From: Eutrigla gurnardus
Lineage: Eukaryota; Chordata; Actinopteri; Perciformes; Triglidae
Length of the DNA: 64,000 bases
Direction: 5' to 3'
Assembly (NCBI GenBank): GCA_963514095.1
Contig: CAUPSS010000179.1
Coordinates: forward strand, 1 to 64,000
The translations under genes and the position numbers were made by a program. Of this stretch, positions 34,538-44,141 are shown in pieces. Each line of letters starts with the position of its first letter. Position 1 is the stretch's first letter. The notes under the pieces are model-generated. The model saw only the letters and a program-made list of their open reading frames with translations, was not told the DNA's origin and made no database searches.

Positions 34538-36277
34538 AATTATATTATTATTTGTACACATTGTTTCAGTCTGTAAGTGTTGTTGTGTTGTTTAACCTGA
34601 AATAAACAAACAGACAGACGATCTGTGAGGAGGACCTGGCTGTTCCCTGTCTGCAGACTCAACCTTCTTCAGCTACCAGAAGAACTCATCTGTCATCACA
34701 CTCACACAACAACTGTAGTCCTCATATTCAATATAAACCTTGATATATAAATATATATTATTACTGAATATATATCAAACACTGAAAACACATCTAGTCT
34801 AGCATTCAGTTATTCTCTGCTGGTAAGTTCAAACACTTGAGGATCAGGACAGATCATAGCTGATATTGGACTATTGTTTGCATTTTGGAGCATTATAAGT
34901 GGAAAATATTAAAATTATATATTCTGTGATTTACACATTTAAATAGCATTGATATTAACAATATCATTTTTAGTGTTTTGGTCTTAAATTGTTTCTACAC
35001 TATTTCTTACACTAAATACTGTTGCCTTAGCATTAAATTGAGGAAAGTCTTCAAAGTTTAATTCACCAGTCTCTAGTGGATTACTACAAAAAATTACAAC
35101 GCTTTATTGAAATTTAGGTGGATTGAAATCAGCAATAGCATTGTGATTAGCATAATATATCTTCTCTAGTGTCAGTGTTTTCACATTGAATATCATTTCC
35201 CCAGATTAGACAAGACATTTTAAAGAACTGAATTTACATATTAAATTCAATTTATTCTGTTTAGAAACCTGTAGGAACTGAAATCTACGTATCAACAGTC
35301 CTAAGAAAACAATTTCTATCTTAGTCCATATTATTGATAGTGGAATTTGATTAGTAATTTCATCTCCATTTTGAAGCCAATTTGATCAAAAATATTATAT
35401 AGTTACATTGAATTGATTTACAGCTATAATTTCCTTATTTTCTAATTAATACAGAACACAAACATTGGACTAAAGACTTTTTTTCCAATCTTGTACATTT
35501 TCAAATATATAATTGTTGTAAGGAAGAAATTAAAGATAACAGTGTTCTTGTAAAACAAGAAATAAGATTGAAGTGAAAGTCCATATTTACACTAAGAAGT
35601 GTAGTTGTTACTGAACATTTTGCTCTGCAGGTGTGTACCCAAAGGTTTTGATTGCAGATATCTTCATAATTCACTGGCCACAATCAGTTTTACTCAACTG
35701 GTCTAAATAAGTACAAGTAACACCGAATTATATGCATTGTTCCTGATTCACATATAAAGACCTGTTTGCATCAGTAAGCTATATAAGTGCTTTGTTGTTG
35801 TTTAACCCCTCATATACTGTAATTCATCAACCAAGTGGGTTATTTGATCATAGTTTTTATATATATATAAACCTAAATATATTCAGACTGTTTGAGGAAT
35901 TTAACTGAGCTTGTGTCATTGAATTTGACATTAAAGTTATTTGTATCACAAAAATAAATATAAAGCTACGATCCCAATCTCAGTACATTGAATTTGAACA
36001 TTAATCCAGATCTCTTGATAGTGTTATATATTGCATATATTTCCACAGTCTTTTTGGCCACAGTTAAGTCTGTTCCTTTGTATAGTTATAGTTATAAACA
36101 GAATAGTTTTGAAACGTGAACTCTTTTCAGTGAGTTAATTTGTCATCCTAAGTGCTCTTGATTACTTTAAGCAGGCACAGGTTTTTCTTTATTCTGAACC
36201 TGTGACATTAACTGTTCATTCATATTGGGTTCAATATCTTGCTGTGTAGAAAATAAATAACAGAGAGCATTAAAACA
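34538..36277 (+). other. Upstream region of the Helentron, with duplicated segment
   Basis: AT-rich, no ORF. The block near 35585-35820 (AAGTGTAGTTGTTACTGAAC ... GTTGTTGTTTAACC) repeats, in order, the text at 33320-33480 plus 34560-34600. The original duplicate was therefore contiguous before the hAT-like copy 2 inserted. This is the leader of the first Helentron frame and may hold its promoter. Confidence 0.45.
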
Positions 36278-37717
36278 ATGCCAAAGAAAAATAAGAATTC
36301 CCAAGCTGCACGCCTGCGCTGGCAGAGGTCAAATGAGTTTCCCTGTGAACCAACTAAAGAAGCAGAATGCGTTGGTCCTCAGAGCAGTGGAGAAGTAAAC
36401 ATGTCTGCAGCATCTCATGTTCAAAGTGTGAAACAGGCAGGTCAACACGATACATCATCTGTACCACAGGTATCCTATGCTGATGTTATCAAGAGAGGAC
36501 GTCCCAGTAATGACTCATGTGTAGCAGGACCTTCTAATGTGAACCAGGTAAACCACAGAGGTCAAAGTGATGAGACAAGTGTACCAAAGGTATCTTCTGC
36601 TGACATCGTAAAACCAGGACATCATAGAGATGAACCATGTGTTGCAGGACCTTCTCATGCAGACTGTGTGGACCTGGGACATCAGCCTTCTGTAAGACAT
36701 GTGTGTGCATCACGCAGCCAGGCTTCCAGTAGATATGACATAAACAGAAATAAGCAGTGTACCTGTAACTCACTGACCTTTCTTGCATTCCTTCATGAGA
36801 ATGAAAACCTGACCAGAGCAGACCTGGACCTTGTTTCGGATAAGGGTAATGTGATGTACTCAGAGGTGAGGAAAGGGCTAAACCATGATGACATCTATCT
36901 GACTACAGATGAGCTCCCTGATGAAGTTCCTGCATGCAGGTGTATACATTATGTGGACATGACACAACTTTCCAGATACGGCACATTTGGAGACCCTTTA
37001 CCTGGAGCTGTAGACAGTTATCTGGACCTTGAGGCAGGACTGAGCTGCTTGTTATCAGAAGTGCAGTATGGTTTACTGATGATGAGACTGTTGTGTATTG
37101 CAGTATTCAGAACCAGGTCAGGCAGGTTTGGATTTTTTGACCCCCACTCCAGAACAGCTAAAGGTTTACCCCTCCCCCCGGGTTCACTCACTCCTGGTAC
37201 TGCTGTCATGGTAACATTCACACGTCTCAGTGATATGATTGACAGGCTCATGACATGTCACAGAATGTCAGGCGCACAGTCCTCCAGTAACTATGAGTTG
37301 AAGCCTGTGAAGTTTTACGATGTGAACACAGACATCCTTCAGAATATCCCAGACAGAGAGAGTCAACCTACAACTCATGCTGCTGCTGTTTCAACTGCTC
37401 TGCTGGATGATGCTCCTCAAAACAAGAGTGCTGCAAAGATAAACACTGTTGTCACTGATATCATTGTACATGAGGTATCCACTGATATGGAAACTGAACC
37501 AGAACCATTGAGCCACTTCAACTTGAACTCTGTCAGATCACATGATGCTCTGCTGAATGACCCAAACTCTGCTGCAAAGGTAAACCCTGATGCCAGTGAT
37601 GTCTCTGTTAACATATTACAGGGAGTGTCCACTAACATTGTCACATCACATGATGCCCCTCACAGTGAGTCAAACTTTTCTGCTCCATTGATAAATACTG
37701 TGGCCAATGAGAATATC
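36278..37717 (+). pseudogene. Helentron leader frame with C76-like (herpes tegument-type) cysteine protease domain, cut by DIRS
   Basis: ATG at 36278 opens a frame that runs without a stop to the DIRS junction (480 codons to the ATC at 37715). Residues about 60-130 hold two tandem copies of a 40-residue motif (SVPxVSxADxxK...CVAGPS). Residues about 155-335 form a globular region: KQCTCNSLTFLAFL (Cys161/Cys163, Asn164), an YLTTDELPDEVP loop, and GRFGFFDPHSR (Asp288, His290). This Cys...Asp-x-His arrangement resembles the ubiquitin-specific protease at the start of herpesvirus large tegument proteins (peptidase C76). Low-complexity Ala/Asn-rich repeats follow. The frame resumes at 43482 beyond the DIRS. 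The protease reading is my inference; Helitrons elsewhere carry OTU-type proteases. Confidence 0.6.
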
Positions 37718-37759
37718 GTAAGTTATGACCATAACTATGGATCTATGAGACCGAACGAT

Positions 37760-37900
37760 GACCGTCACCACGGTCTTCACCTTGAATGATACCATCATCT
37801 CCCTATCCTCGAGACCATATATCAACAAAGTCATGTGACTGACCTTAAGGAGGCTTGACTCGCCGCCTACAAAAGCATCCAGGTGAGCACGCCTCTCCCT
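37760..37900. repeat. DIRS inverted terminal repeat, left
   Basis: Near-perfect reverse complement of 43321-43460, from GACCGTCACCACGGTCTTCA to GAGCACGCCTCTCCC. Confidence 0.92.
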
Positions 37901-37940
37901 CTTGCCCCGAACGCCTCAGCCCGTTCTGAGCGACAAGAGA

Positions 37941-38043
37941 TGGTGACGGTCATCGTTCGGTCTCATAGATCCATAGTTATGGTCATAACTTACGATCTAT
38001 TTCGACCTCACTCAGACCGTCACCACGGTCTTCACCTTGGATG
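37941..38043. repeat. DIRS internal complementary region
   Basis: The left half (through CATAACTTACGAT) is the reverse complement of the left outer end 37715-37769. The right half (from GATCTATTTCGACC) is the reverse complement of the right outer end to about 43432. The halves overlap by GAT. In DIRS biology this region templates completion and circularisation of the cDNA. Confidence 0.9.
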
Positions 38044-39120
38044 ACTAGTACCATCAGCGTCGCGAGGAACAGAGGACTCCACCCCTCCTCGTCCAGCAGC
38101 CGAGAGCACAGCAGAGCCCAGTGGAGAGGGCGATGCCACGTTGACCCTGTAAAACCTGGTAAAGGTACAGGGGACACTCCAGGAGGCTGCTGCGCAGATT
38201 TCAGAACAGGGAACCCCCCGCAGAGCAGCCCAGGAGGTGGCTACGCTCCTGGTGGAGTGGGCAACCACGTTTCCCGGGACTGGGAGGCGCTGCATAGAAT
38301 ATGCCTCAGAGATAGTAGTGGCAACCCAGCGGGACAGACACTGCTTCGACACAGGGAGGCCCAGCTTGTCACCACGAAAACACACAAACAGCTGAGAATG
38401 TGAGCACCTCAGAGGATGAGTGCGTGCAGTGTAAGCTCTTAGTGCCCGCACGGGGCACAAGGTAGGGTCAGGTTGAAAAGTGCTGACCTCAATAACCTGG
38501 TTCACTGTCTGAGGGTTAATGACCTTAGGCAGAAATGCGGGGTTCGGCCAAAGAGATACGCCAGTGTCACCAGCCTTCCACCTCAAACAATTCGCGCTCA
38601 CAGACAGAGCGTGTAATTCGCCCACTCTTTTAGCTGAGCAAATAGCCAAGAGAAAAGCCGTTTTGTGAGACAAGAACCTGAGGGTGGACTGATCAAGGGG
38701 CTCATATGGAGGTTGGGTCAGGGACCTCAAGACCAACGGGAGGTCCCATGATGGAGCTCTGGGGGACCTGGTCGGACGCAGGCGACAGGCCCCTTTAATG
38801 AACTGAGACACCAAAGGGTGCCTGCCTATGGTAACCCCACCCACTGCCTCATGAAAGAAGGAGATAGCAGCAGTGTACACCTTAATGGTGCTAGCAGCCC
38901 TCCCTGAGTCCAAGAGAGACTGAAGAAAACGGAGGACCAGTTCAATGGGGCACGTAGACGGGTCAACTTGTGCACGTCGACACCATGTCAAGAATACACT
39001 CCACTTGTGGTTATAATTAGCACGGGTGGAGGGAGCTCGAGCATGCCCTATAGTCCTCAGAACTGCTTCGTCTAACCTCGGAGAGCGGGACTGAGGAGGG
39101 GCCATGCCCAGAGCTGCAGA
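38032..39120 (-). CDS. DIRS tyrosine recombinase ORF3
   Basis: The frame is open from 40947, but only its last 330-odd codons look like protein under selection; the upstream part shadows the RT gene. It shows an N-terminal SAM-like helical part (RAPSTRANYNHKWSVFLTWC). The catalytic domain carries the recombinase residues: Arg in SAKRVGELHAL, His and Arg in HSTRSVATSW, and Tyr in TFTRFYRVNV, at about residues 774, 897, 900 and 933 of the long frame. It would join the circular DNA intermediate to the target. The ORF ends just inside the internal complementary region. All four catalytic residues seen are intact. Confidence 0.9.
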   Translation of the reverse strand, partial: SAALGMAPPQSRSPRLDEAVLRTIGHARAPSTRANYNHKWSVFLTWCRRAQVDPSTCPIELVLRFLQSLLDSGRAASTIKVYTAAISFFHEAVGGVTIGRHPLVSQFIKGACRLRPTRSPRAPSWDLPLVLRSLTQPPYEPLDQSTLRFLSHKTAFLLAICSAKRVGELHALSVSANCLRWKAGDTGVSLWPNPAFLPKVINPQTVNQVIEVSTFQPDPTLCPVRALRAYTARTHPLRCSHSQLFVCFRGDKLGLPVSKQCLSRWVATTISEAYSMQRLPVPGNVVAHSTRSVATSWAALRGVPCSEICAAASWSVPCTFTRFYRVNVASPSPLGSAVLSAAGRGGVESSVPRDADGTSHPR

Positions 39121-41306
39121 AGAGCCGGTCTGGGATGCCAAATCTGGCCCCCCGCCTGTGAGAGGAGGTCCGCCCTGCCCGGTAGAGCCCAGGGTTGACC
39201 GTGGACCAGGCGAAGGAGCATGGAAAACCAGTGTCTCCTTGGCCACCGGGGGGCTATCAACAGCACCCTGTAGCGACCCATGGTGACCCTGTGGAGCACC
39301 TGGGGAATCAACGGGAGTGGGGGAAAAGCGTACAATAACCCGTCCGGCCACTCGTGAGACAGAGCATCCAGGCCCAGAGAGCCCCGCCTGCTCGTTAGGG
39401 AGAACCACATCCTGCAATGTGTCGTCTCCGCCGAGGCAAACAGGTCGGTGCAGGCCATGCCAAACCGAGCCCACAGGAGGGCCACCACCTCTGGGTGAAG
39501 CCTCCACTCTCCTGGGAGGGGACCCGTCCTGGATAGGAGGTCCGCTGCCCGGTTCGCAACGCCAGGGATGTAGACTGCCCTGAGTGAAGCTAGATGTTGG
39601 GCCGCCCAGAACAGAAGTGTCTGCGCCACCTGGAGGCAACGCAGAGACCTGGTGCCGCCCTGGTGATTCACATGGAACACCGTGGAGGAACTGTCCGTGC
39701 GTACCAGGACATGCCTGCCCTGGATGGAAGGAAGGAGAGCCTTCAACGCCAGGAAAACTGCCCTCAGTTCCAAGACGTTGATGTGCTCCTCCCCCCAAGG
39801 GGGTCCCCAGGTGCCACGCACCATCCTGTGTTCCCACACAGCCCCCCACCCCGTCAGGGAGGCATCTGTGGTCACCACCGTCCTTCTCGAAGGAATATTC
39901 CCAAGAGGGACACCCTGGAGAAGGAGCCTCTTGTCCCTCCATGGGCGCAAAGCACGGAGAAATGTGCGAGTTACCCGAACCTTTGCGCGTCTGTGCAACT
40001 TTGGGTGGAGGCCGAGAGCATTCAGCCATCTCTGCAGCGGGCGAGCCCTGAGGAGACCCAGAGGAACAACGGCCACTGCCGCTGAGATCATGCCCAACAG
40101 CCTCTGGAACTGGACCAACTCCAGCCGCCTGCCGAGGCGAAAATGGGACAGGAGGATCAGGATGTTCTCCACCCTCTGAGAGGTGAGTGACACAGACATT
40201 GCGACGGAGTCCAGGCGCAGCCCGACAAAGACCGCCTGCTGACCTGGCACCAGGTTGCTTTTTGTCCAGTTGACTCTGAGCCCCAGAGACTGGATGTGGG
40301 AGAGAACCACTCCCGTGTCCCGTAGGATTTGGTCGCGGGACGGGGCACAAATCAGCCAGTCGTCCAAGTATGGGAGGATTTTTATACCCAACAGCTGGAG
40401 AGGGAGCAAAGCGGCTCCAATCACCCTGGTAAACACCCTTGGTGAGAGGGAAAGGCCAAATGGGAGGACCTTGAACTGGTAGGCCTGCCCCTGGAAGGCA
40501 AAGCGGAGAAAGGGCCTGTGGGCTGGGCAGATGGGCACGTGAAAATAAGCGTCCTTTAAATCCACTGAGGTGAACCAATCCCCCTTTTCCACAGCCTCCA
40601 GGATCTGACTCGTGGTCAGCATTTTGAAAGGCAAAACCTTTATGAAGGCGTTTAAGCGCCTGAGGTCCAAGATGGGGCGCAGGCCTCCGTCTTTTTTTGA
40701 TACGAGGAAGTACAGAGAGTAAAAGCCAGTGAGCTGTTCGCTTGGCTCTACTCTCATAATTGCATCCTTCTGTAGAAGGGTCAGAATTTCCCCTGCTAAA
40801 ATTCGTGCCTGGACCGGGTCCCTGACTGTGGTCATACGGACCCCGGAGAAAGGGGGGGGTCGCCGCCGAAACTGGATCCTGTATCCCGTGGACACTGTAG
40901 CCAGCACCCAGGGGTCCAGAACCCGTTCTTCCCAACTGTCCAGGCAAAGCTGGGAGGAGCCTGCGGCGGCCGTCCCCCCACCCCTATGGGGCACCGGCCT
41001 GACGTCCTGTACCCCTGGGGGGGCGCCTCCTCTGGGACGCCTCCTTACCAGGAGGACGGGGTTGGAACTGCTGCTGACGGCGTGATGGTGGCTGTGTACC
41101 ACCAGAGGCCGAGAAACCAGCATGCTGCCGCCACGGCTCCTGGCGAGCCCCAGGGGGGTGGTGTGAAGGCTGGGGACCCCTAGGCCCATACCTGGGAGCC
41201 GTAGGTCTGCTAAAGGTGCGCCGCACACAGTCTCTAGTGCGGCGAGACTGTTCGGCTTTGTCCAGCACGCCCTGAGAGTCAGGGTGGAAGACCCGTGCAG
41301 GCACAA
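39072..41306 (-). CDS. DIRS reverse transcriptase / RNase H / methyltransferase-like ORF2
   Basis: 744 codons without a stop; the real start may be internal or reached by frameshift, since the first 120 residues overlap ORF1. RT is at about 190-370: FLVSKKDGGLRPILDLRRLN, FTSVDLKDAYFHV (catalytic Asp), LPFGLSLSPRVFT, and the YLDD box at 313-316. RNase H is at about 475-595: TTDASLTGWG (Asp481), LELRA (Glu513), RTDSS (Asp538) and ANRAADLLSR (Asp589), so all four acidic residues are present. About 617-690 (CTDLFASAETTHC ... LLYAFPPLPLI) matches the Dam-methylase-like domain typical of DIRS. It appears intact. Confidence 0.92.
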   Translation of the reverse strand: MCLHGSSTLTLRACWTKPNSLAALETVCGAPLADLRLPGMGLGVPSLHTTPLGLARSRGGSMLVSRPLVVHSHHHAVSSSSNPVLLVRRRPRGGAPPGVQDVRPVPHRGGGTAAAGSSQLCLDSWEERVLDPWVLATVSTGYRIQFRRRPPPFSGVRMTTVRDPVQARILAGEILTLLQKDAIMRVEPSEQLTGFYSLYFLVSKKDGGLRPILDLRRLNAFIKVLPFKMLTTSQILEAVEKGDWFTSVDLKDAYFHVPICPAHRPFLRFAFQGQAYQFKVLPFGLSLSPRVFTRVIGAALLPLQLLGIKILPYLDDWLICAPSRDQILRDTGVVLSHIQSLGLRVNWTKSNLVPGQQAVFVGLRLDSVAMSVSLTSQRVENILILLSHFRLGRRLELVQFQRLLGMISAAVAVVPLGLLRARPLQRWLNALGLHPKLHRRAKVRVTRTFLRALRPWRDKRLLLQGVPLGNIPSRRTVVTTDASLTGWGAVWEHRMVRGTWGPPWGEEHINVLELRAVFLALKALLPSIQGRHVLVRTDSSSTVFHVNHQGGTRSLRCLQVAQTLLFWAAQHLASLRAVYIPGVANRAADLLSRTGPLPGEWRLHPEVVALLWARFGMACTDLFASAETTHCRMWFSLTSRRGSLGLDALSHEWPDGLLYAFPPLPLIPQVLHRVTMGRYRVLLIAPRWPRRHWFSMLLRLVHGQPWALPGRADLLSQAGGQIWHPRPALLQLWAWPLLSPALRG

Positions 41307-42612
41307 TTGGCATATTTGTGAGCTCCTTCCTGATGTTCTCTGGGAGCGATGTCTGTGCCAACCAAATCTGCCTCCTGGACATCATGGCAGATGACATAGC
41401 CACACCAACGTCCCTCGTAAGTTGGGAATGAGTGACGAGAGCAGAGTCTATCAGGCTCATAGTGTCCTGATCCTCTGGGTTAGCCGTCCTCCTGAGGGCC
41501 GCCAACAAGATGGCGAGTGCATTACCCGAGCGGGCAGCCCGGGTGGCAGCATTGTAAGAGCGGCACACTAGACGGTCAGTCTTTTCACATTCCTTTACAG
41601 GGCAGCGGGGGTTAGCAGTCACCCGTTCTGGGCCCAGAGACGTTAGGGCCGCCATCTCCCCCTCCACTGGGGGCATGTCCCCCATGCCGGTGTCAGGAGC
41701 GTACGGGACCTTCGTCAGCCTCCGGCACCCAGCATTGAATTGCGGTGCACCACTCGGAGCATTCCACGACTTCCTGAGCATCTGCAGGTAATCTGCCGCC
41801 ACAGGAACAGATGTAGGTTGCTGAGTCTGAGAGATACCGGCCCAAACGCCATCCATTGGGACAGGTGCCACAACTGGGATGTTGAGTCCTACAATCTTCG
41901 CCGCACTCATAATTTTGGAAATTATGTCGAAGGCGGAAGACTCACCCCCACCCGGAGGGCTGAGGTTGGACATCCCCTCAACCACGGAGGACCTGAGCTG
42001 CTCGTCCGAGCCAGCAGTGTCCAACTGTTCACCGCTCCCAAAAAGCGAGCCTTGTGCATACAGTGAGATAACGTCCGGAATATCGCCGCCATCCCCCTGG
42101 CCAGAGGGCAACTCATCAGGGGAGGGCACCCTCAAGCGCCCCTCCCCCGGTGTGCCTGTCATGGCGGGCCACTGGGCCTCCACCCTGCCCAATCTCTCCG
42201 ACAGACCACGTATGGCAGCCAGGATTTGCAGTTGGGTGTCTCCCTGGCCATCCTGGCCACCTGGAGCACCCACAGGGTCATCTGAGGGCTGGACAGCCTG
42301 CTTCTCACCAGAGCCGCGCCTCCTCTTTCGGGTAGGGGTGCGCTCATGTTTACGCTTCCGGGAGCGTGTCTTAGGAGCCTGCACCTCCTCACTGAACTGG
42401 GAAGGGTCAGGTTGCACCGCCCCCACACGGGCAGCCAGTTCCAGTCGCCTGGCTCTGCAAGCCCGTTCCTCCCTGGGCAGCTCGACTGCCGCCGCACAGG
42501 GGTTGGCAACATCCTCCAACACATGGGCCATGCCCAAACAGGAGGGGCACTCACGATGGCCATCACGGGGGTCCATGACACCCCGGCAAAAGCGACAGGC
42601 ATGGGAGGTCAT
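40984..42612 (-). CDS. DIRS gag-like ORF1
   Basis: 542 codons, starting at ATG 42612-42610. The first 30 residues hold a Cys4 zinc-ribbon-like pattern (Cys6, Cys9, Cys22, Cys25: CRFCRGV ... HRECPSCLGM). A basic nuclear-localisation-like run follows near 80-100 (KTRSRKRKHERTPTRKRRRG). The middle part (about 290-440) is a predicted helical capsid-like region, and the tail is Gln/Pro/Arg-rich. Fish DIRS elements place such a protein first; it probably packages the RNA. It overlaps the RT frame at its end. The frame is intact. Confidence 0.8.
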   Translation of the reverse strand: MTSHACRFCRGVMDPRDGHRECPSCLGMAHVLEDVANPCAAAVELPREERACRARRLELAARVGAVQPDPSQFSEEVQAPKTRSRKRKHERTPTRKRRRGSGEKQAVQPSDDPVGAPGGQDGQGDTQLQILAAIRGLSERLGRVEAQWPAMTGTPGEGRLRVPSPDELPSGQGDGGDIPDVISLYAQGSLFGSGEQLDTAGSDEQLRSSVVEGMSNLSPPGGGESSAFDIISKIMSAAKIVGLNIPVVAPVPMDGVWAGISQTQQPTSVPVAADYLQMLRKSWNAPSGAPQFNAGCRRLTKVPYAPDTGMGDMPPVEGEMAALTSLGPERVTANPRCPVKECEKTDRLVCRSYNAATRAARSGNALAILLAALRRTANPEDQDTMSLIDSALVTHSQLTRDVGVAMSSAMMSRRQIWLAQTSLPENIRKELTNMPIVPARVFHPDSQGVLDKAEQSRRTRDCVRRTFSRPTAPRYGPRGPQPSHHPPGARQEPWRQHAGFSASGGTQPPSRRQQQFQPRPPGKEASQRRRPPRGTGRQAGAP

Positions 42613-43320
42613 TTCTCAGTGTAACCTACAGCTACGAATAGCTGCTCAAAGGAAAACAAGCAGGTGAACAAAAAGCAGCCCGGCTACTGCAAAAAACAGA
42701 GATTCAGGGCGAATAAAAATTCCTGCTACTGCACCTTTAAGTTTATGAAAAAACTGAAAATAACCCAAAAACGGGAGAAAATTAACAAGCCCCACCTACT
42801 GCGCACAGAGGCAAGGGGACAACCAATTAACTTAGTTACCAATAAACCTGGTCGGCAAGAAAGCACAATACCCCACCAGCTCACTCACCGGCCCCACTCA
42901 CTGTGCGCGAACGCACAAGGGGGGGGGACGCGGGCCCCCGCCCGCTGCGAACAGCGGGTTAAAACGGGGCTCAAATCAATAATAATATTACAAATAAAGG
43001 AGGAAGCGGCGTCTGAGCACGCTTAATTGGCTTGATAACTCACACCTATAGAGGAGAAAAAAGCTGTGAAAACGAAAGCACTTACCACAAGCTGCGGGTA
43101 ATGACAATCACCTGAAACAAAGAGAGAGGTTAAGACGCTCTGCTCTTTTTCACGTAGCGTAACCTCTGTGATGTTTACAGCACAACAAGTGCGCAGAGGA
43201 AACAATCCACATACAAACCTCAGGGGCGCAAGGCACCTGCACCGTAGTGACGGATTGTTAATTGTGAAGTCCAACAACGCTACTTACCTGCGGTCTCGGA
43301 TGAGGCGAGTGAGGCAAAAA
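42613..43320 (-). other. DIRS 5' leader
   Basis: Non-coding between the 5' terminal repeat and the gag-like ORF (element orientation). It presumably holds the promoter. No motif stands out except a G-run near 42931-42938. Confidence 0.5.
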
Positions 43321-43460
43321 GGGAGAGGCGTGCTCACCTGGATGCTTTTGTAGGCGGCGAGTCAAGCCTCCTTAAGGTCAGTCACATGACTTTGTTGATA
43401 TATGGTCTCGAGGATAGGGAGATGATGGTATCATTCAAGGTGAAGACCGTGGTGACGGTC
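43321..43460. repeat. DIRS inverted terminal repeat, right
   Basis: Near-perfect reverse complement of 37760-37900. In element orientation this is the 5' end, upstream of the gag-like ORF. Confidence 0.92.
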
Positions 43461-43481
43461 TGAGTGAGGTCGAAATAGATC

Positions 43482-44138
43482 TCACATGACATCTCGCGTA
43501 TACTGAAAAAACTCAGTAAAGAGCAAAGGAGAAAATATAAGAGGAGGCTATTGCGCTCTGAAACAGTATCAGAGAGAAAGGAGAATCAAAAGAGGAAAGA
43601 GAGGGAAAAGTATGCTTCAAATCAGACATTTAAAGCAAAGAAAACATCTGACTCAAGCAGAAAATATTCTAATGAAGAATTCAGACAAAGAAAACAAGAG
43701 TTTGTTACTAATTGCTATCGAAACAATTCTGAATTACGAAAACAGAAAATAAATAATATAAGAGCCCGGTACAGAGAGAATGCTGAATTCAGAGAGAAAC
43801 AGAAACGATTCCTCAGCAATCGATACAGAGAGAATGCTGAATTCAGAGAGAGACAGAAACGATTCTTCAGCAATCGATACAGGGAGAATCCTGACTTCAG
43901 AAAGAAGCAAATACAATTTATTACCAATCAATATAAAAATAATTTTAACTTCAGAGAGAAACGAAAAAATTACATAACCAGTCGATACATAGAGAATGTG
44001 GCCTTCAGAAAGAGACAGCAATCTTATATCCGAACGAGATATAGAAACGACAAATCCTTCAGGGAAAGACACAGACAACTAATGAGAAAACGGATGAGAG
44101 ACAGGTACGCGAACAATCTTGCGTTCAGGAGTATTTAG
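43482..44138 (+). pseudogene. Helentron basic tandem-repeat region, continuation after DIRS
   Basis: The frame continues in phase from the leader frame across the DIRS. It encodes seven or so copies of an 18-residue basic motif of the form YRENAEFRERQKRFFSNR, the Lys/Arg/Glu-rich helical repeats commonly found ahead of Helitron Rep proteins in animals. It ends at an in-frame TAG (44136-44138). Downstream sequence continues in the same frame from 44142, so this stop may be a mutation and not a true end. Confidence 0.75.
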
Positions 44139-44141
44139 AAC

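Larger units (their letters stand above)
37715..43481 (-). mobile_element. DIRS-type tyrosine-recombinase retrotransposon, complete structure
   Basis: A 5767-bp element coding on the minus strand. It has inverted terminal repeats of about 141 bp (37760-37900 and 43321-43460), unique outer ends (37715-37759 and 43461-43481), and an internal complementary region (37941-38043) copying both outer ends. Its ORFs are a gag-like protein, RT/RNase H/methyltransferase-like, and a tyrosine recombinase. ATC stands at both borders (37715-37717 and 43479-43481), the same trinucleotide (as GAT) where the two halves meet in the internal region. DIRS elements integrate as circles without long target duplications, and that is what the borders show. 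It lies in opposite orientation to the Helentron it interrupts. Confidence 0.93.

Noticed and set aside
39120..40947. Upstream two-thirds of the 971-codon minus-strand frame in the DIRS
   Set aside because: It overlaps the reverse transcriptase frame over its whole length and is Pro/Gly/Ser-rich with no motif; only the recombinase end is convincing.
41879..42667. 262-codon plus-strand ORF opposite the DIRS gag-like gene
   Set aside because: Shadow of ORF1 on the other strand; no motif.
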